The notes under the pieces: model-generated
The model's input: only the letters and a program-made list of their open reading frames with translations
Database searches by the model: none
Told to the model about the DNA's origin: nothing
Position numbers and translations under genes: made by a program
Shown here: in pieces, positions 7,925 through 16,453 of the stretch
How positions within the stretch are numbered: position 1 is the first letter of the stretch
Layout: every line of letters begins with the position of its first letter
NCBI GenBank assembly: GCA_016794835.1
Contig: JAEUJL010000189.1
Span: forward strand, 1 to 32,559
Origin: Gemmatimonadota bacterium
Lineage (GTDB): Bacteria > Gemmatimonadota > Gemmatimonadetes > Gemmatimonadales > Gemmatimonadaceae
Reading direction: 5' to 3'
Length of the DNA stretch: 32,559 nucleotides

Positions 7925-9117
7925 CATACCTGGCGCCCCTGGTGGTGTTCGGGCTGGTGGTGTTCGTGCACGAGCTGGGCCATTTCGTGGCCGCCAAGCT
8001 GGTGGGCGTGTACGCACCGGTCTTCGCGTTCGGCTGGGGGCCGCGCCTGTGGGGCTTCCGCCGCGGGGAGACGGACTATCGCGTCTCGTGGTTCCCGGTG
8101 GGCGGGTTCGTGGCGATGGCGTCGCGTGATGCCGAGGCGATGAGCGCCATCGAGGGGAATGCCAGCACGTCGGACGAGGCAGCGCCGGGCGTGGAGGGAC
8201 ACCAGCGGGGCTTCAACCCGATCCCGCATGATCCCGAGGCGCTGCGGCCGTTTGGACCCAAGCCGGTGCCCGACCATCGCTTCATCGAGTCGAAGACGCT
8301 GCTGCAGAAGGTGTTTGTGCTGTCCGCGGGGGTGATCATGAATGCCATCCTGGCGTTCTGCGTTGCCGTGGCCGGGATCTGGGCGTACGGCAAGACCTTC
8401 GGCGGCCAGTTCGCCGTGGCGACGCCCGTCGTGGCCCCCGTGCTGGATTCGGTGGTCAGCGGATCGCCGGCGGCACGCGCCGGCCTCCTGTCCGGGGATT
8501 CGGTGGTCACGGTGAATGGGGCCCCCGTCCGCGGGTGGGGGGAGGTCGTGAGCGCCGTGGAAGGGTCCCCCGGGACGCCGTTGGCCCTCGGTGTCGTGCG
8601 CGGTGGTGTGAGCCAGTCCCTCACCGTGGTTCCGGACTCCGTGCGCCCCGACAGCACCTCCCCACGCGTGATTGGACGCATGGGGGTGAGGTCGCGCCAG
8701 CGTCTCATCCCGGATCCGGCGTCGTTCCCGGAGGCGCTGTCCCTCGGGGCGACGGTGACCGGGCGGATGGGCGTGGAGGTGGTGCAGGTGGTGAAGGGCC
8801 TGTTCACCGGCGCCGTCTCCGTCAAGCAGCTTGGGGGCCCCATCCGGATTGCGCAGGTGTCGCTGGAGGTGGCGCAGAGCGGGCTCGAGCCGTTGCTTGT
8901 CCTGATCGCCTTTCTCTCGATCAACCTGGCGGTGCTGAACCTGTTGCCCATCCCCGTGCTGGACGGCGGGCAGATCCTCATCCGCGTGGCAGAAGCGGCG
9001 AAGGGCGGGGCGCTGAGTGCGCGCACGCAGGAGTACCTGATGCGCTTTGGGGTGCTGGCGATGCTCGCGCTCTTTGTGCTCGTGATGTTCAACGACATCG
9101 TGGGGCTGGTGCAATGA
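7918..9117 (+). CDS. rseP: Site-2 zinc metalloprotease RseP
   Basis: Intramembrane protease of the S2P family, typically releasing anti-sigma factors or clearing signal peptides. It has 399 residues, shorter than the 450 of E. coli, apparently with one PDZ domain instead of two. The zinc motif HELGH is at residues 18-22 in the first membrane helix. A PDZ-like region follows near residues 170-260 (SPAARAGLLSGDSVVTVNG). The third metal ligand is in NLLPIPVLDGGQ near residue 345, and a final membrane helix closes the protein. The cdsA-dxr-rseP order is conserved in many bacteria; bamA, often next, is not here. Confidence 0.95.
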   Translation: MLTYLAPLVVFGLVVFVHELGHFVAAKLVGVYAPVFAFGWGPRLWGFRRGETDYRVSWFPVGGFVAMASRDAEAMSAIEGNASTSDEAAPGVEGHQRGFNPIPHDPEALRPFGPKPVPDHRFIESKTLLQKVFVLSAGVIMNAILAFCVAVAGIWAYGKTFGGQFAVATPVVAPVLDSVVSGSPAARAGLLSGDSVVTVNGAPVRGWGEVVSAVEGSPGTPLALGVVRGGVSQSLTVVPDSVRPDSTSPRVIGRMGVRSRQRLIPDPASFPEALSLGATVTGRMGVEVVQVVKGLFTGAVSVKQLGGPIRIAQVSLEVAQSGLEPLLVLIAFLSINLAVLNLLPIPVLDGGQILIRVAEAAKGGALSARTQEYLMRFGVLAMLALFVLVMFNDIVGLVQ

Positions 9118-9506
9118 GGTGGGGGCGGATCCTCGTCGGTGCGGCGCTCGTCGCCGCTCCCTTCGTGGCCAACGCCCAGCGGCCGGCGACGCGGTTCGAG
9201 ATCACCGCGGTCACGGATAGCACCCTCTCGTTCCGGACGGCGAGCGCGGGGTGGATCAAGACGGGGCGTGCGGGGATCGCGGTCGATCCGCGGCGTCGCG
9301 ACCAGCTGGTGGCGCGCTTCGAGGTGGTCGCCGTGGCCGATGGCATCGCCACGGCCCTGATCACCGGGCAGACCACCGACGTGTCGATCGACCACGTGGC
9401 GACCGTGGTGGAGCCCGAGACGCCGTGGTACCGGCGCAAGAGTTTCTGGGTGGGGCTCCTGCTCGGCGGCGCCCTCGGTGGCGCCGCGGGATCTGCCGCG
9501 CGTTAG
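9114..9506 (+). CDS. Small exported protein with C-terminal Gly-rich membrane segment
   Basis: No family recognised. It has 130 residues, with an N-terminal signal peptide (residues 1-21, cleavage likely after ANA), a soluble middle of about 85 residues rich in beta-prone sequence, and a C-terminal hydrophobic Gly/Ala-rich segment (about 112-128, FWVGLLLGGALGGAAG). The start overlaps the rseP stop (ATGA), so it is translated with the rseP operon. Its TAG stop overlaps the TAA of the convergent kinase (shared bases 9503-9506). By topology it is periplasmic or envelope-anchored; a role in envelope maintenance is only a guess from position. Confidence 0.75.
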   Translation: MRWGRILVGAALVAAPFVANAQRPATRFEITAVTDSTLSFRTASAGWIKTGRAGIAVDPRRRDQLVARFEVVAVADGIATALITGQTTDVSIDHVATVVEPETPWYRRKSFWVGLLLGGALGGAAGSAAR

Positions 9507-11164
9507 GGTTTCGGCGCGGAGCAGTCCAGGACCGCCGTGCGATCCAGGGCGCCGGCCGCGATCGTCACGCTCGTCCGGAACTCCTGACAGCCTGGCGCGG
9601 AGATCACCACTTCGTAGACACCGACCGGGAGCAGCTCCCCGCTCATCGGCAGCTCCCCGTTCCTGGTGATCCCCTCGCCGGCGAGGGCGTAGCGCGCCTG
9701 CTCCGGCAGGGGGCGATTGCGCAGGGCGATCCTCAGGGTGCCGCAGGTGCGGACGGGAAGGTTCACTTGCTCGCGACCACCCGGCCGCAGCCGCACGGTG
9801 GTGTTGGCGAATGCGGTGGGGCATCCCTCGGGGGCCGCAATGCTTGCCCGGACCGCCAACGGGGTCCCGGCCCGGAGCGTGTCCGAGGACCAGGTGGTCG
9901 TCCCGACGTCGATGCCGTTCACCGAGAGCCGGGCACCGTCGGTCGCGCGGACGTCGAGGCGGCCGACGCCGGTCGCCGGGGCCACCTTCCTGCCGCTGTC
10001 CCCTCGTGCCCGGGCGATGGAATCGATCACCGACCCGATGGTGTCTCCGGGGGTCGCGCCGCGGAGTGAATCCGCGAGGCTGGAGTCGAATCGCGCGGTC
10101 ACCCCCGCGATGACCGGGGGCGTCGCGGCCACCGTTGGCGCGGCCCGTTGGGCGAGGATGAACACGCCGACCACCCCGACCCCCGCGAGGGCGAGCACGG
10201 TCGCGCCAACGCGGCGGGCGAGGCGGGATCCCTTCCGGCGCCGGCCCGAGCTGAGCGGGCGCTCGGTAACGGTCGGGGTCTCGGTCGGGGAGAGGAAGGC
10301 GCCGGGGGAGGCGGGCCGTCCCCCACGGGCGGGACGCGGCAGGGCGAGGATGGCGGACAGCTCGTCGGCCAGTTGCTCTCCGGTGGCCGGCCGGTCGTCG
10401 GGGTGCTTGGCCAGGCAGCGGAGGATCAGCTTCTGGAAGGCCGGCGAGATGTCCGGGTTGAACTGACGGGGGGGAGGAGGCTCCGCCTCGACGTGGGCCC
10501 GGGCGATCTCGTACCAGTCCTCGCCCTCGAATGGGAGCCGGCCTGCCACGGCACGGTAGAGGGAGACCCCGAGGGAGTACACGTCCGCGCGGCCGTCCAG
10601 GGGCTTGGCCCGGGCCTGCTCAGGGGCGAAGTACTGGGGGGTCCCGACGACCATGTTCGTCCCGGTCTGCTGGGTGTAGCCGGAGACGGCCCGGGCGATG
10701 CCGAAGTCGGCCACGACGGCATTCCCGTGCACGTCGAACAGGATGTTGTCGACCTTGATGTCGCGGTGGATCACCCCTTCGCGGTGGGCGAACCCGATGG
10801 CCTTGGCGACGTCGATTCCGACGCGGAGGACCACTTCTTCGGGGAGGAATGCCTGGGTCTCCAGCCGGCTGGCCAGCCCGGAGGGGAGGTAGTCCATGGC
10901 GAAGTAGACGGCGTCCCCGTCTTTCCCGACCTCGTAGATCTTGACGATGTTCGGGTGGCGGAGCCGGGCGGCGGTGGACGCCTCGCGGCGGAAGCGCTCC
11001 TCGAACTGGGGGTCGCCGGCGAACTGGGGCTTGAGGACCTTGAGGGCGACCGGGATGCCCAGGGTGGGGTCGAACCCCCGATAGACCCAGGCGAAGCCGC
11101 CGGAGCCGATGAGCTCCTCGACCCGGTACTTGCCGAGGCTCTTGCCGAGATAGCGCTCAGGCAC
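9503..11164 (-). CDS. Membrane-anchored Ser/Thr protein kinase with PEGA-like extracytoplasmic region
   Basis: A 553-residue PknB-type kinase. Kinase domain about residues 12-275: glycine loop GSGGFAWVYRG (20-30), ATP-binding Lys42, catalytic HRDIKVDN (133-140, Asp135), DFG at 153-155, and the activation segment with GTPQYFAPEQ (174-183). A low-complexity Pro/Ser linker follows, then one membrane helix (about 319-338), then an extracytoplasmic part of about 210 residues with PEGA-like beta repeats (GRLDVRATDGARLSVNGIDVG and later GVYEVVISAPGCQEF). The subdomain VIb sequence has Val-Asp where Pro-Glu is usual; Asn140 is kept. It starts at GTG 11164, divergent from rpsO across 100 bases. The sensor part suggests signalling from the periplasm; targets are unknown. 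Confidence 0.93.
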   Translation of the reverse strand: MPERYLGKSLGKYRVEELIGSGGFAWVYRGFDPTLGIPVALKVLKPQFAGDPQFEERFRREASTAARLRHPNIVKIYEVGKDGDAVYFAMDYLPSGLASRLETQAFLPEEVVLRVGIDVAKAIGFAHREGVIHRDIKVDNILFDVHGNAVVADFGIARAVSGYTQQTGTNMVVGTPQYFAPEQARAKPLDGRADVYSLGVSLYRAVAGRLPFEGEDWYEIARAHVEAEPPPPRQFNPDISPAFQKLILRCLAKHPDDRPATGEQLADELSAILALPRPARGGRPASPGAFLSPTETPTVTERPLSSGRRRKGSRLARRVGATVLALAGVGVVGVFILAQRAAPTVAATPPVIAGVTARFDSSLADSLRGATPGDTIGSVIDSIARARGDSGRKVAPATGVGRLDVRATDGARLSVNGIDVGTTTWSSDTLRAGTPLAVRASIAAPEGCPTAFANTTVRLRPGGREQVNLPVRTCGTLRIALRNRPLPEQARYALAGEGITRNGELPMSGELLPVGVYEVVISAPGCQEFRTSVTIAAGALDRTAVLDCSAPKP

Positions 11165-11178
11165 CGGGGGCGGACGGC

Positions 11179-11207
11179 TTTACAGGTTAGGTGACGGCCA
11201 GTAAGTT
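11179..11207 (+). promoter_or_regulatory. Candidate promoter for rpsO
   Basis: TTTACA (-35) at 11179-11184, a 17-base spacer and TAAGTT (-10) at 11202-11207. The predicted transcription start near 11214 falls in the middle of a perfect inverted repeat (11202-11227). The -10 fits the TAnnnT pattern of other promoters in this window. Confidence 0.5.
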
Positions 11208-11227
11208 GTTATGCTTCTAACAACTTA
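11202..11227. repeat. AT-rich perfect inverted repeat between kinase gene and rpsO
   Basis: TAAGTTGTTA, six bases, TAACAACTTA: a perfect 10-bp arm on each side in otherwise GC-rich DNA. It overlaps the proposed -10 box and start site of rpsO and is 38 bases from the kinase start. If transcription starts as proposed, only the right arm is in the RNA, which favours a DNA operator over an RNA hairpin. With an earlier start it could be an S15-type leader hairpin. Confidence 0.8.
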
Positions 11228-11264
11228 GCGAACTGGCGACCGGATCGCGCGGGGAATATACCAC

Positions 11265-11525
11265 ATGAGTTTTGAAAAGGCACCAACCATCACGAAGTAC
11301 AAGACGCATGAAACGGACACGGGTTCGCCCCAGGTCCAGATCGCAGTCCTGACGGAGCGTATCAACTATCTCCGCAGCCACTTCGACAAGAACCCGAAGG
11401 ACCACCATGGTCGCCGGGGCTTGCTCAAGATGGTCGGTCGTCGGAAGCGCCTCCTCGAGTACCTCCGCGGCTCCAATGTGGAAGGGTACCGGAAGGTCAT
11501 CGGCGAACTTGGCCTCCGTCACTAG
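11265..11525 (+). CDS. rpsO: 30S ribosomal protein S15
   Basis: Small-subunit assembly protein binding the 16S central domain. It has 86 residues (usual 88-89). It contains the signature [26 protein letters not shown] and the [22 protein letters not shown] segment. The ATG at 11265 is preceded by GGGGAA; no strong Shine-Dalgarno is present. It lies upstream of pnp in the classical rpsO-pnp order, with an intrinsic terminator between, as also seen in E. coli. Confidence 0.96.
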   Translation: MSFEKAPTITKYKTHETDTGSPQVQIAVLTERINYLRSHFDKNPKDHHGRRGLLKMVGRRKRLLEYLRGSNVEGYRKVIGELGLRH

Positions 11526-11546
11526 CCGAATCCCGAAGTAAGCACT

Positions 11547-11585
11547 CGCGCGGGCGCCCATGGGGCCCCGCGCGTTTTGTGTTTG
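11547..11585 (+). terminator. Intrinsic terminator after rpsO
   Basis: CGCGCGGG (11547-11554) pairs with CCCGCGCG (11567-11574). An inner 4-bp GCCC/GGGC stem closes a triloop, with one bulged C. It is followed directly by TTTTGTGTTT. This is one of only two hairpins with a real T-tract in the window. It lies between rpsO and pnp and may terminate or attenuate read-through into pnp. Confidence 0.75.
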
Positions 11586-11660
11586 CAGTACCCCATCATC
11601 ACGTGCGCCCCGGGCCTTGCGAAGGCTCCGCTCGCGGCGCCCACCTACGCCACAAGGCAG

Positions 11661-13892
11661 ATGCAACGAATCGAACGCACCTTCGCAGGTCGCACCCTCT
11701 CCATCGAAACCGGCCGCATGGCCAGGCAGGCCGCGGGCTCCGCGGTGGTCCGCTTCGGCGACACGATGGTCCTGGCCGCGGTGACGGTCACGGACAAGAT
11801 CAGCAACCTCCCGTTTTTCCCGCTGACCGTCGAGTATCGCGAGAAGACCTACGCCGCCGGCAAGATCCCCGGGGGGTTCATCAAGCGTGAAGGGCGTCCG
11901 CACGACCACGAGATCATCTCGGCCCGCATCATCGATCGCTCGATTCGTCCGCTCTTCCCGGAAGGCTTCAAGAACGAGGTGCAGGTCTTCGTGTACGTCA
12001 TCTCCGCGGACCAGGAGAACGACACGGACGTCCTCGGGCTCGTGGCGACGTCCTTCGCCCTCAACCACTCGAAGATCCCGTTCAAGGCCCCCATCGCCGG
12101 CGTGCGCGTCGGCCGGGTGCAGGACAAGTGGATCCTCAACCCCACCTTCCAGCAGCTGGAATACAGCGACCTCGAGTTCGTCGTCGCGGGCTCGGCCGAT
12201 TCCATCGTCATGCTCGAGGGGGGCGCGAATGAGGTGAGTGAGGCGGATGCCCTCGAGGCCCTGACCATCGGCCATGGCGGCATCAAGGAACTCATCGAGA
12301 TGCAGGAAGAGCTCCTCAAGAAGGGGCGCGAGCCGAAGATGACCTGGACCATGAACGCGGTCCCGGACGAGGTCGTGAAGGCGGTCACGAAGGAAGCGGA
12401 AGACAAGATCGTCGCGGCGCTGAACCAGAAGGACAAGCACACGCGCATCCAGGCGGTCGAGGCGGTGAAGGCCGCCGTCAACGAGAAGCTCGTCGCGACC
12501 AACCCCGAGTGGGCGCCGCACATCTACACCGTGCTGAGCGACCTCGAGTACAACGCCCTCCGCTCGCAGGTGCTCAGCACCAACCTGCGCGTCGACGGCC
12601 GCAAGACGACCGAAGTCCGCCCGATCACGATCGACACCACCGTGCTGCCGCGCGCCCACGGGTCCGCGCTCTTCACGCGGGGACAGACGCAAGCCCTGGT
12701 CGCCGCCACGTTAGGCACGGCGGAGGACGTCCAGCGCCTCGACACGATCCACGAGGCCGCCGAGTCCACGCAGACCTTCATGTTGCACTACAACTTCCCC
12801 CCGTTCTCTACGGGCGAAGTGCGCCCGGTGCGCGGGACGTCGCGCCGCGAGATCGGCCACGGGAACCTGGCGGAGCGCGCCCTGCAGGCCGTCCTCCCCG
12901 ACTTCAACGAGTTCCCGTACACCATCCGCATCGTCTCCGACATCCTGGAGTCGAACGGCTCCTCCTCGATGGCCTCCGTCTGCGGCGGCTCGCTGGCCCT
13001 GTTTGATGCCGGCGTCCCGACGCGCGCGGCCGTGGCCGGTGTGGCGATGGGGCTCATCAAGGAAGGGAAGAAGTACGCCGTCCTCACCGACATCCTGGGC
13101 ACCGAAGACCACCTCGGCGACATGGACTTCAAGGTCGCGGGCACCGAGCACGGGATCACCTCGATCCAGATGGACATCAAGATCGAGGGGCTCGACCTCA
13201 AGATCATGAAGGAAGCCCTCGCCCAGGCGAAGGAAGGCCGGTTGCACATCCTCGGTGAGATGCAGAAGGCGCTCGCCGCCCCGCGCGCCGAGATGTCGCT
13301 GTACGCCCCGCGCATCGTCACCATGACGATCAACCCGGAGAAGATCGGCGACCTGATCGGCCCGAAGGGCAAGACGATCCGCGGCATCCAGGAAGAGACC
13401 GGCGCCCAGCTCACGGTCGACGACTCCGGCCTGGTGACCATCGCCGCCGTCGGCGGCGAGTCGATGGAGCGCGCGCGCCAGATGGTGCAGGCGATCACGG
13501 CGGAACCCATCGTCGGCGAGACGTACGAAGGGGTGGTCAAGAGCACGACGACCTTCGGCGCCTTCATCGAGATCATGCCCGGGACCGAGGGGCTCCTCCA
13601 CATCTCCGAGATGCGCCACACGCGCGTGGAGAAGACGGAAGACGTGGTCAAGAAGGGCGACCGTGTCACCGTCAAGCTGATCGATCGCGACGAGCGCGGA
13701 CGTCTCCGCCTCTCCATGAAGGCCCTGATGCCGAAGCCCGAAGGGATGGTGGACGCGCCGGCCGAAGGTGGCGCGGGCGCGCCGGCTGAGGGTGGTGAGG
13801 GTGGCGAGGGGGGCGATGGCGAACGTCGCGAGCGTCGTGGCGGCGGGCGCGGTGGCCGTGGGGGCGAACGTCGTGGAGGCGGCCGGCGATAA
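11661..13892 (+). CDS. pnp: Polyribonucleotide nucleotidyltransferase (PNPase)
   Basis: 3'-5' phosphorolytic exoribonuclease of the RNA degradosome, 743 residues. It has two RNase PH domains with an alpha-helical linker, a KH domain (about residues 558-615, GDLIGPKGKTIRGIQEETGAQL) and an S1 domain (VGETYEGVVKSTTTFGAFIEIMPGTEGLLHIS). The last ~45 residues are an Ala/Gly/Glu linker and an RGG-rich basic tail, absent from the E. coli enzyme. ATG 11661 matches the family N-terminus (MQRIERTFAGRTLSIETGRMARQA) and has AAGG six bases upstream. The upstream frame open from 11577 is not homologous. The M16 protease gene starts at its stop. Confidence 0.96.
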   Translation: MQRIERTFAGRTLSIETGRMARQAAGSAVVRFGDTMVLAAVTVTDKISNLPFFPLTVEYREKTYAAGKIPGGFIKREGRPHDHEIISARIIDRSIRPLFPEGFKNEVQVFVYVISADQENDTDVLGLVATSFALNHSKIPFKAPIAGVRVGRVQDKWILNPTFQQLEYSDLEFVVAGSADSIVMLEGGANEVSEADALEALTIGHGGIKELIEMQEELLKKGREPKMTWTMNAVPDEVVKAVTKEAEDKIVAALNQKDKHTRIQAVEAVKAAVNEKLVATNPEWAPHIYTVLSDLEYNALRSQVLSTNLRVDGRKTTEVRPITIDTTVLPRAHGSALFTRGQTQALVAATLGTAEDVQRLDTIHEAAESTQTFMLHYNFPPFSTGEVRPVRGTSRREIGHGNLAERALQAVLPDFNEFPYTIRIVSDILESNGSSSMASVCGGSLALFDAGVPTRAAVAGVAMGLIKEGKKYAVLTDILGTEDHLGDMDFKVAGTEHGITSIQMDIKIEGLDLKIMKEALAQAKEGRLHILGEMQKALAAPRAEMSLYAPRIVTMTINPEKIGDLIGPKGKTIRGIQEETGAQLTVDDSGLVTIAAVGGESMERARQMVQAITAEPIVGETYEGVVKSTTTFGAFIEIMPGTEGLLHISEMRHTRVEKTEDVVKKGDRVTVKLIDRDERGRLRLSMKALMPKPEGMVDAPAEGGAGAPAEGGEGGEGGDGERRERRGGGRGGRGGERRGGGRR

Positions 13893-13896
13893 GGTC

Positions 13897-15162
13897 GTGA
13901 CCGCAACAGCTGAACTGACCGGGCTCCGGCGCACGATCTTCCCGAACGGCCTCACGGTCGTCTCGGAGTACATGCCGCATGTCCGGTCGGTGGCGCTGGG
14001 CGCGTGGGTGCGCTCGGCGTCCGTGCACGAGGCGCGCGCCGACATGGGGGTCTCCCACATGCTGGAACACCTCGTGTTCAAGGGAACCGAGCGCCGTGGG
14101 CCGCGGGAGATCGCCCTGGCGCTCGAGTCGTTAGGTGGCTCGCTCGACGCCTGGACCTCGCGCGAGCACACCTCGTTCCAGGCGCGCGTCCTGGATGAGC
14201 ACCTGCCGCAGGCCGCCGATGTGCTGGCGGACCTGCTCTTCGCCCCGACCCTGCGTGCCCGGGACCTCGACCTCGAGCGCAAGGTGGTGCTCGAGGAGAT
14301 CTCCATGGTCGAGGATGCCCCCGACGACATCGTCTTCGAGCTGCATAACGCGATGATGTGGGGCGAGCATCCGCTCGGCTACTCGATCCTCGGGACACGC
14401 GACACCGTGTCCGCGCTCCCCCTGGAGACCGTGCGTGCGCTGCACGATCGCGCCTATCGCCCCGAGCATATCGTGCTCTCGGCGGCGGGTCACGTGGAGC
14501 ACGACGCCCTCCTGGATGCCCTGGTGGCCACCGGATGGGATCGTGTCCCGCGTGGGGACGCCCAGCGTGCCGTGATGCCGGCCGCCACCGGACCGGCGCG
14601 CGGCCAGCGATTGCACGTGGATCGCGACGTCGCCCAGAGCCATGTCGTGCTTGGGGCGGGGGCGATCGCGTACAGTGACCCGCGGCGTTACGTCTTCGCG
14701 CTGCTGGCGTCGGTGCTTGGGGGCGGGATGAGTTCCCGCCTCTTCCAGCGAGTCCGGGAGGAACGGGGGCTCGCGTATTCCATCTATGCGTTCCACCAGC
14801 ACTACCGGGATGCCGGGATGCACGGCGTGTACTTTGCCACCTCACCAGAGCAGGTCGACGAAGCGATCGGCGCCGTGCGCGCGGAGCTCGGCGACCTCGT
14901 GGCCCACGGCCTGCCGGCGGCTGAACTGGCGATCGGCAAGGGCCAGCTCAAGGGCCAGATGACGCTCTCGCTGGAGAGCCCCGGATCCCGGTTGTACCGT
15001 GCGGCGGCCACCGAGCTGTATGGGGAGCCGTTCCGTTCACTCGACCAGGTGCTCGCGGAGATCGATGCGATCACCGAAGCGGACGTGGCGTCGCTGGCCG
15101 CGGAGATGTTCCGGCCCGACGACATGTCGATCCTCACCCTGGGGCCCTCCACGGCCTCCTGA
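13897..15162 (+). CDS. M16-family zinc protease (processing-peptidase-like)
   Basis: Single-unit M16B protease of about 421 residues, similar to mitochondrial processing peptidase beta and the bacterial YmxG/PqqL-like group. The inverted zinc motif HMLEH is at residues 54-58 in this numbering; the third metal ligand is expected in VVLEEISMVEDAPDD. The N-terminal strand FPNGLTVVSEYMPHVRSVALGAWV and the C-terminal half with GGGMSSRLFQRVREERGLAYSIYAF are typical. pnp followed by an M16 protease is a recurrent bacterial order. Start uncertain: GTG 13897 (four bases after the pnp stop) or GTG 13873 inside pnp. No signal peptide is evident, so cytoplasmic. Confidence 0.9.
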   Translation: MTATAELTGLRRTIFPNGLTVVSEYMPHVRSVALGAWVRSASVHEARADMGVSHMLEHLVFKGTERRGPREIALALESLGGSLDAWTSREHTSFQARVLDEHLPQAADVLADLLFAPTLRARDLDLERKVVLEEISMVEDAPDDIVFELHNAMMWGEHPLGYSILGTRDTVSALPLETVRALHDRAYRPEHIVLSAAGHVEHDALLDALVATGWDRVPRGDAQRAVMPAATGPARGQRLHVDRDVAQSHVVLGAGAIAYSDPRRYVFALLASVLGGGMSSRLFQRVREERGLAYSIYAFHQHYRDAGMHGVYFATSPEQVDEAIGAVRAELGDLVAHGLPAAELAIGKGQLKGQMTLSLESPGSRLYRAAATELYGEPFRSLDQVLAEIDAITEADVASLAAEMFRPDDMSILTLGPSTAS

Positions 15163-15186
15163 CCAACACTTCGAATCCAACCGACC

Positions 15187-16302
15187 ATGCGTATCGGCGT
15201 ACCCAAGGAAATCAAGACGAACGAGAACCGCATCGCCCTCGTCCCAGCTGGCGCGGAAGCGCTGGTGGCGGCGGGCCACGAAGTCGTCATCGAGAAGGGA
15301 GGGGGCGAGGGGAGCGGCTTCACCGACCAGGACTACCTGGATGTGGGCGCGAAGATCAACCCGGACGTGGACGCCGTGTGGGCCGGCGCGGACATGATCA
15401 TCAAGGTGAAGGAGCCGATCGCCCCCGAGTGGAAGCGCATGAAGAAGGGACAGGTGGTCTTCACCTACTTCCACTTCGCCGCCGACGAGCCGCTGACCCG
15501 AGCCCACATGGAGGCTGGTGCCACCTGCATCGCCTATGAGACCGTCGAGCTGGCGACCGGTGAACTCCCGCTGCTGACCCCGATGTCGGAGGTCGCTGGC
15601 CGGATGGCCGTGCAGGAAGGGGCCAAGTACCTCGAGAAGCTGTACGGCGGGCGCGGCGTCCTCCTGGGTGGCGTCCCGGGCGTTCCGCCGGCCAAGGTGG
15701 TCATTCTCGGCGGCGGGATCGTGGGGATCAATGCGGCGAAGATGGCGGCCGGTCTCGGCGCCAAGGTCGTGATCCTCGACATCTCGCTCGATCGCCTGCG
15801 CTACCTCTCCGACGTCATGCCGGCCAACGTGCAGCTGATCTACTCCAACCGGCAGAACATCCTGGAGCAGATCGCCACGGCGGACCTGGTGGTTGGCGGG
15901 GTCCTGATCCCCGGGGCGAAGGCCCCGAAGCTGGTGCGCCGCGAGGACCTCAAGCGCATGCGCCCCGGCTCGGTGATCGTGGACGTCGCCATCGACCAAG
16001 GGGGCTGCGTCGAGACGATCAAGGCGACCACCCACGAGAACCCGACGTACGTCGTGGACGGGGTGATCCACTACGGCGTGGCCAACATGCCGGGTGGGGT
16101 GCCGCGGACCTCGACCCTGGCCCTCACCAATGCCACCCTGCCGTACGCGATCCAGCTGGCCAACAAGGGGTGGAAGAAGGCGCTGACAGACAGCCCGGCG
16201 CTGTTGAAGGGGCTGAACATGATCGACGGGAAGGTGACCTATCCTGGCGTCGCCGAGGCGTTCGGGCTGCCCTGTCACGACCCCGCTTCGTTCCTGGGAT
16301 AA
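15187..16302 (+). CDS. ald: Alanine dehydrogenase
   Basis: NAD-dependent oxidative deamination of L-alanine to pyruvate and ammonia. It has 371 residues, the normal length. The N-terminus [22 protein letters not shown] is diagnostic. The catalytic His lies in FTYFHFAAD, and the Rossmann motif [20 protein letters not shown] is in the middle. The C-terminal region ([27 protein letters not shown]) is family-typical. It starts 24 bases after the protease stop and is probably in the same transcript. A strong hairpin follows. Confidence 0.96.
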   Translation: MRIGVPKEIKTNENRIALVPAGAEALVAAGHEVVIEKGGGEGSGFTDQDYLDVGAKINPDVDAVWAGADMIIKVKEPIAPEWKRMKKGQVVFTYFHFAADEPLTRAHMEAGATCIAYETVELATGELPLLTPMSEVAGRMAVQEGAKYLEKLYGGRGVLLGGVPGVPPAKVVILGGGIVGINAAKMAAGLGAKVVILDISLDRLRYLSDVMPANVQLIYSNRQNILEQIATADLVVGGVLIPGAKAPKLVRREDLKRMRPGSVIVDVAIDQGGCVETIKATTHENPTYVVDGVIHYGVANMPGGVPRTSTLALTNATLPYAIQLANKGWKKALTDSPALLKGLNMIDGKVTYPGVAEAFGLPCHDPASFLG

Positions 16303-16326
16303 GCCGGGGCTCAGCGCTTCGGCAGG

Positions 16327-16359
16327 AGACGCCCGGTCCCGGTCAGGGGCCGGGCGTCT
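16327..16359 (+). terminator. 10-bp GC hairpin after ald
   Basis: AGACGCCCGG (16327-16336) pairs perfectly with CCGGGCGTCT (16350-16359) across a 13-base loop, 25 bases after the ald stop and before the secD promoter. GCATTTCC follows, a weak T-tract. Probable end of the pnp-M16-ald unit. Confidence 0.55.
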
Positions 16360-16383
16360 GCATTTCCGGTCGGGGCATGGTCG

Positions 16384-16412
16384 TTGACTCCCCTTCGGGC
16401 GCCCGGTAACCT
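16384..16412 (+). promoter_or_regulatory. Promoter for secD-secF
   Basis: TTGACT (-35) at 16384-16389, a 17-base spacer and TAACCT (-10) at 16407-16412. Predicted start near 16419, 35 bases upstream of the secD ATG. Confidence 0.6.
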
Positions 16413-16453
16413 TCCAAGCTCTTTCAAAGCCCCATTTTCGCGAGCTTCACCGC

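Noticed and set aside
8076-9824. 582-residue minus-strand open frame opposite rseP and the small exported protein
   Set aside because: Lies entirely opposite conserved rseP and the kinase end; no recognisable motif, repeated Arg/Pro/Thr.
11661-13892. PNPase start further upstream in the same frame (from 11577)
   Set aside because: The added residues overlap the rpsO terminator T-tract and match nothing in the family.
12711-14330. 539-residue minus-strand open frame opposite pnp
   Set aside because: Antisense shadow of PNPase and the M16 protease; low-complexity Ser/Arg composition.
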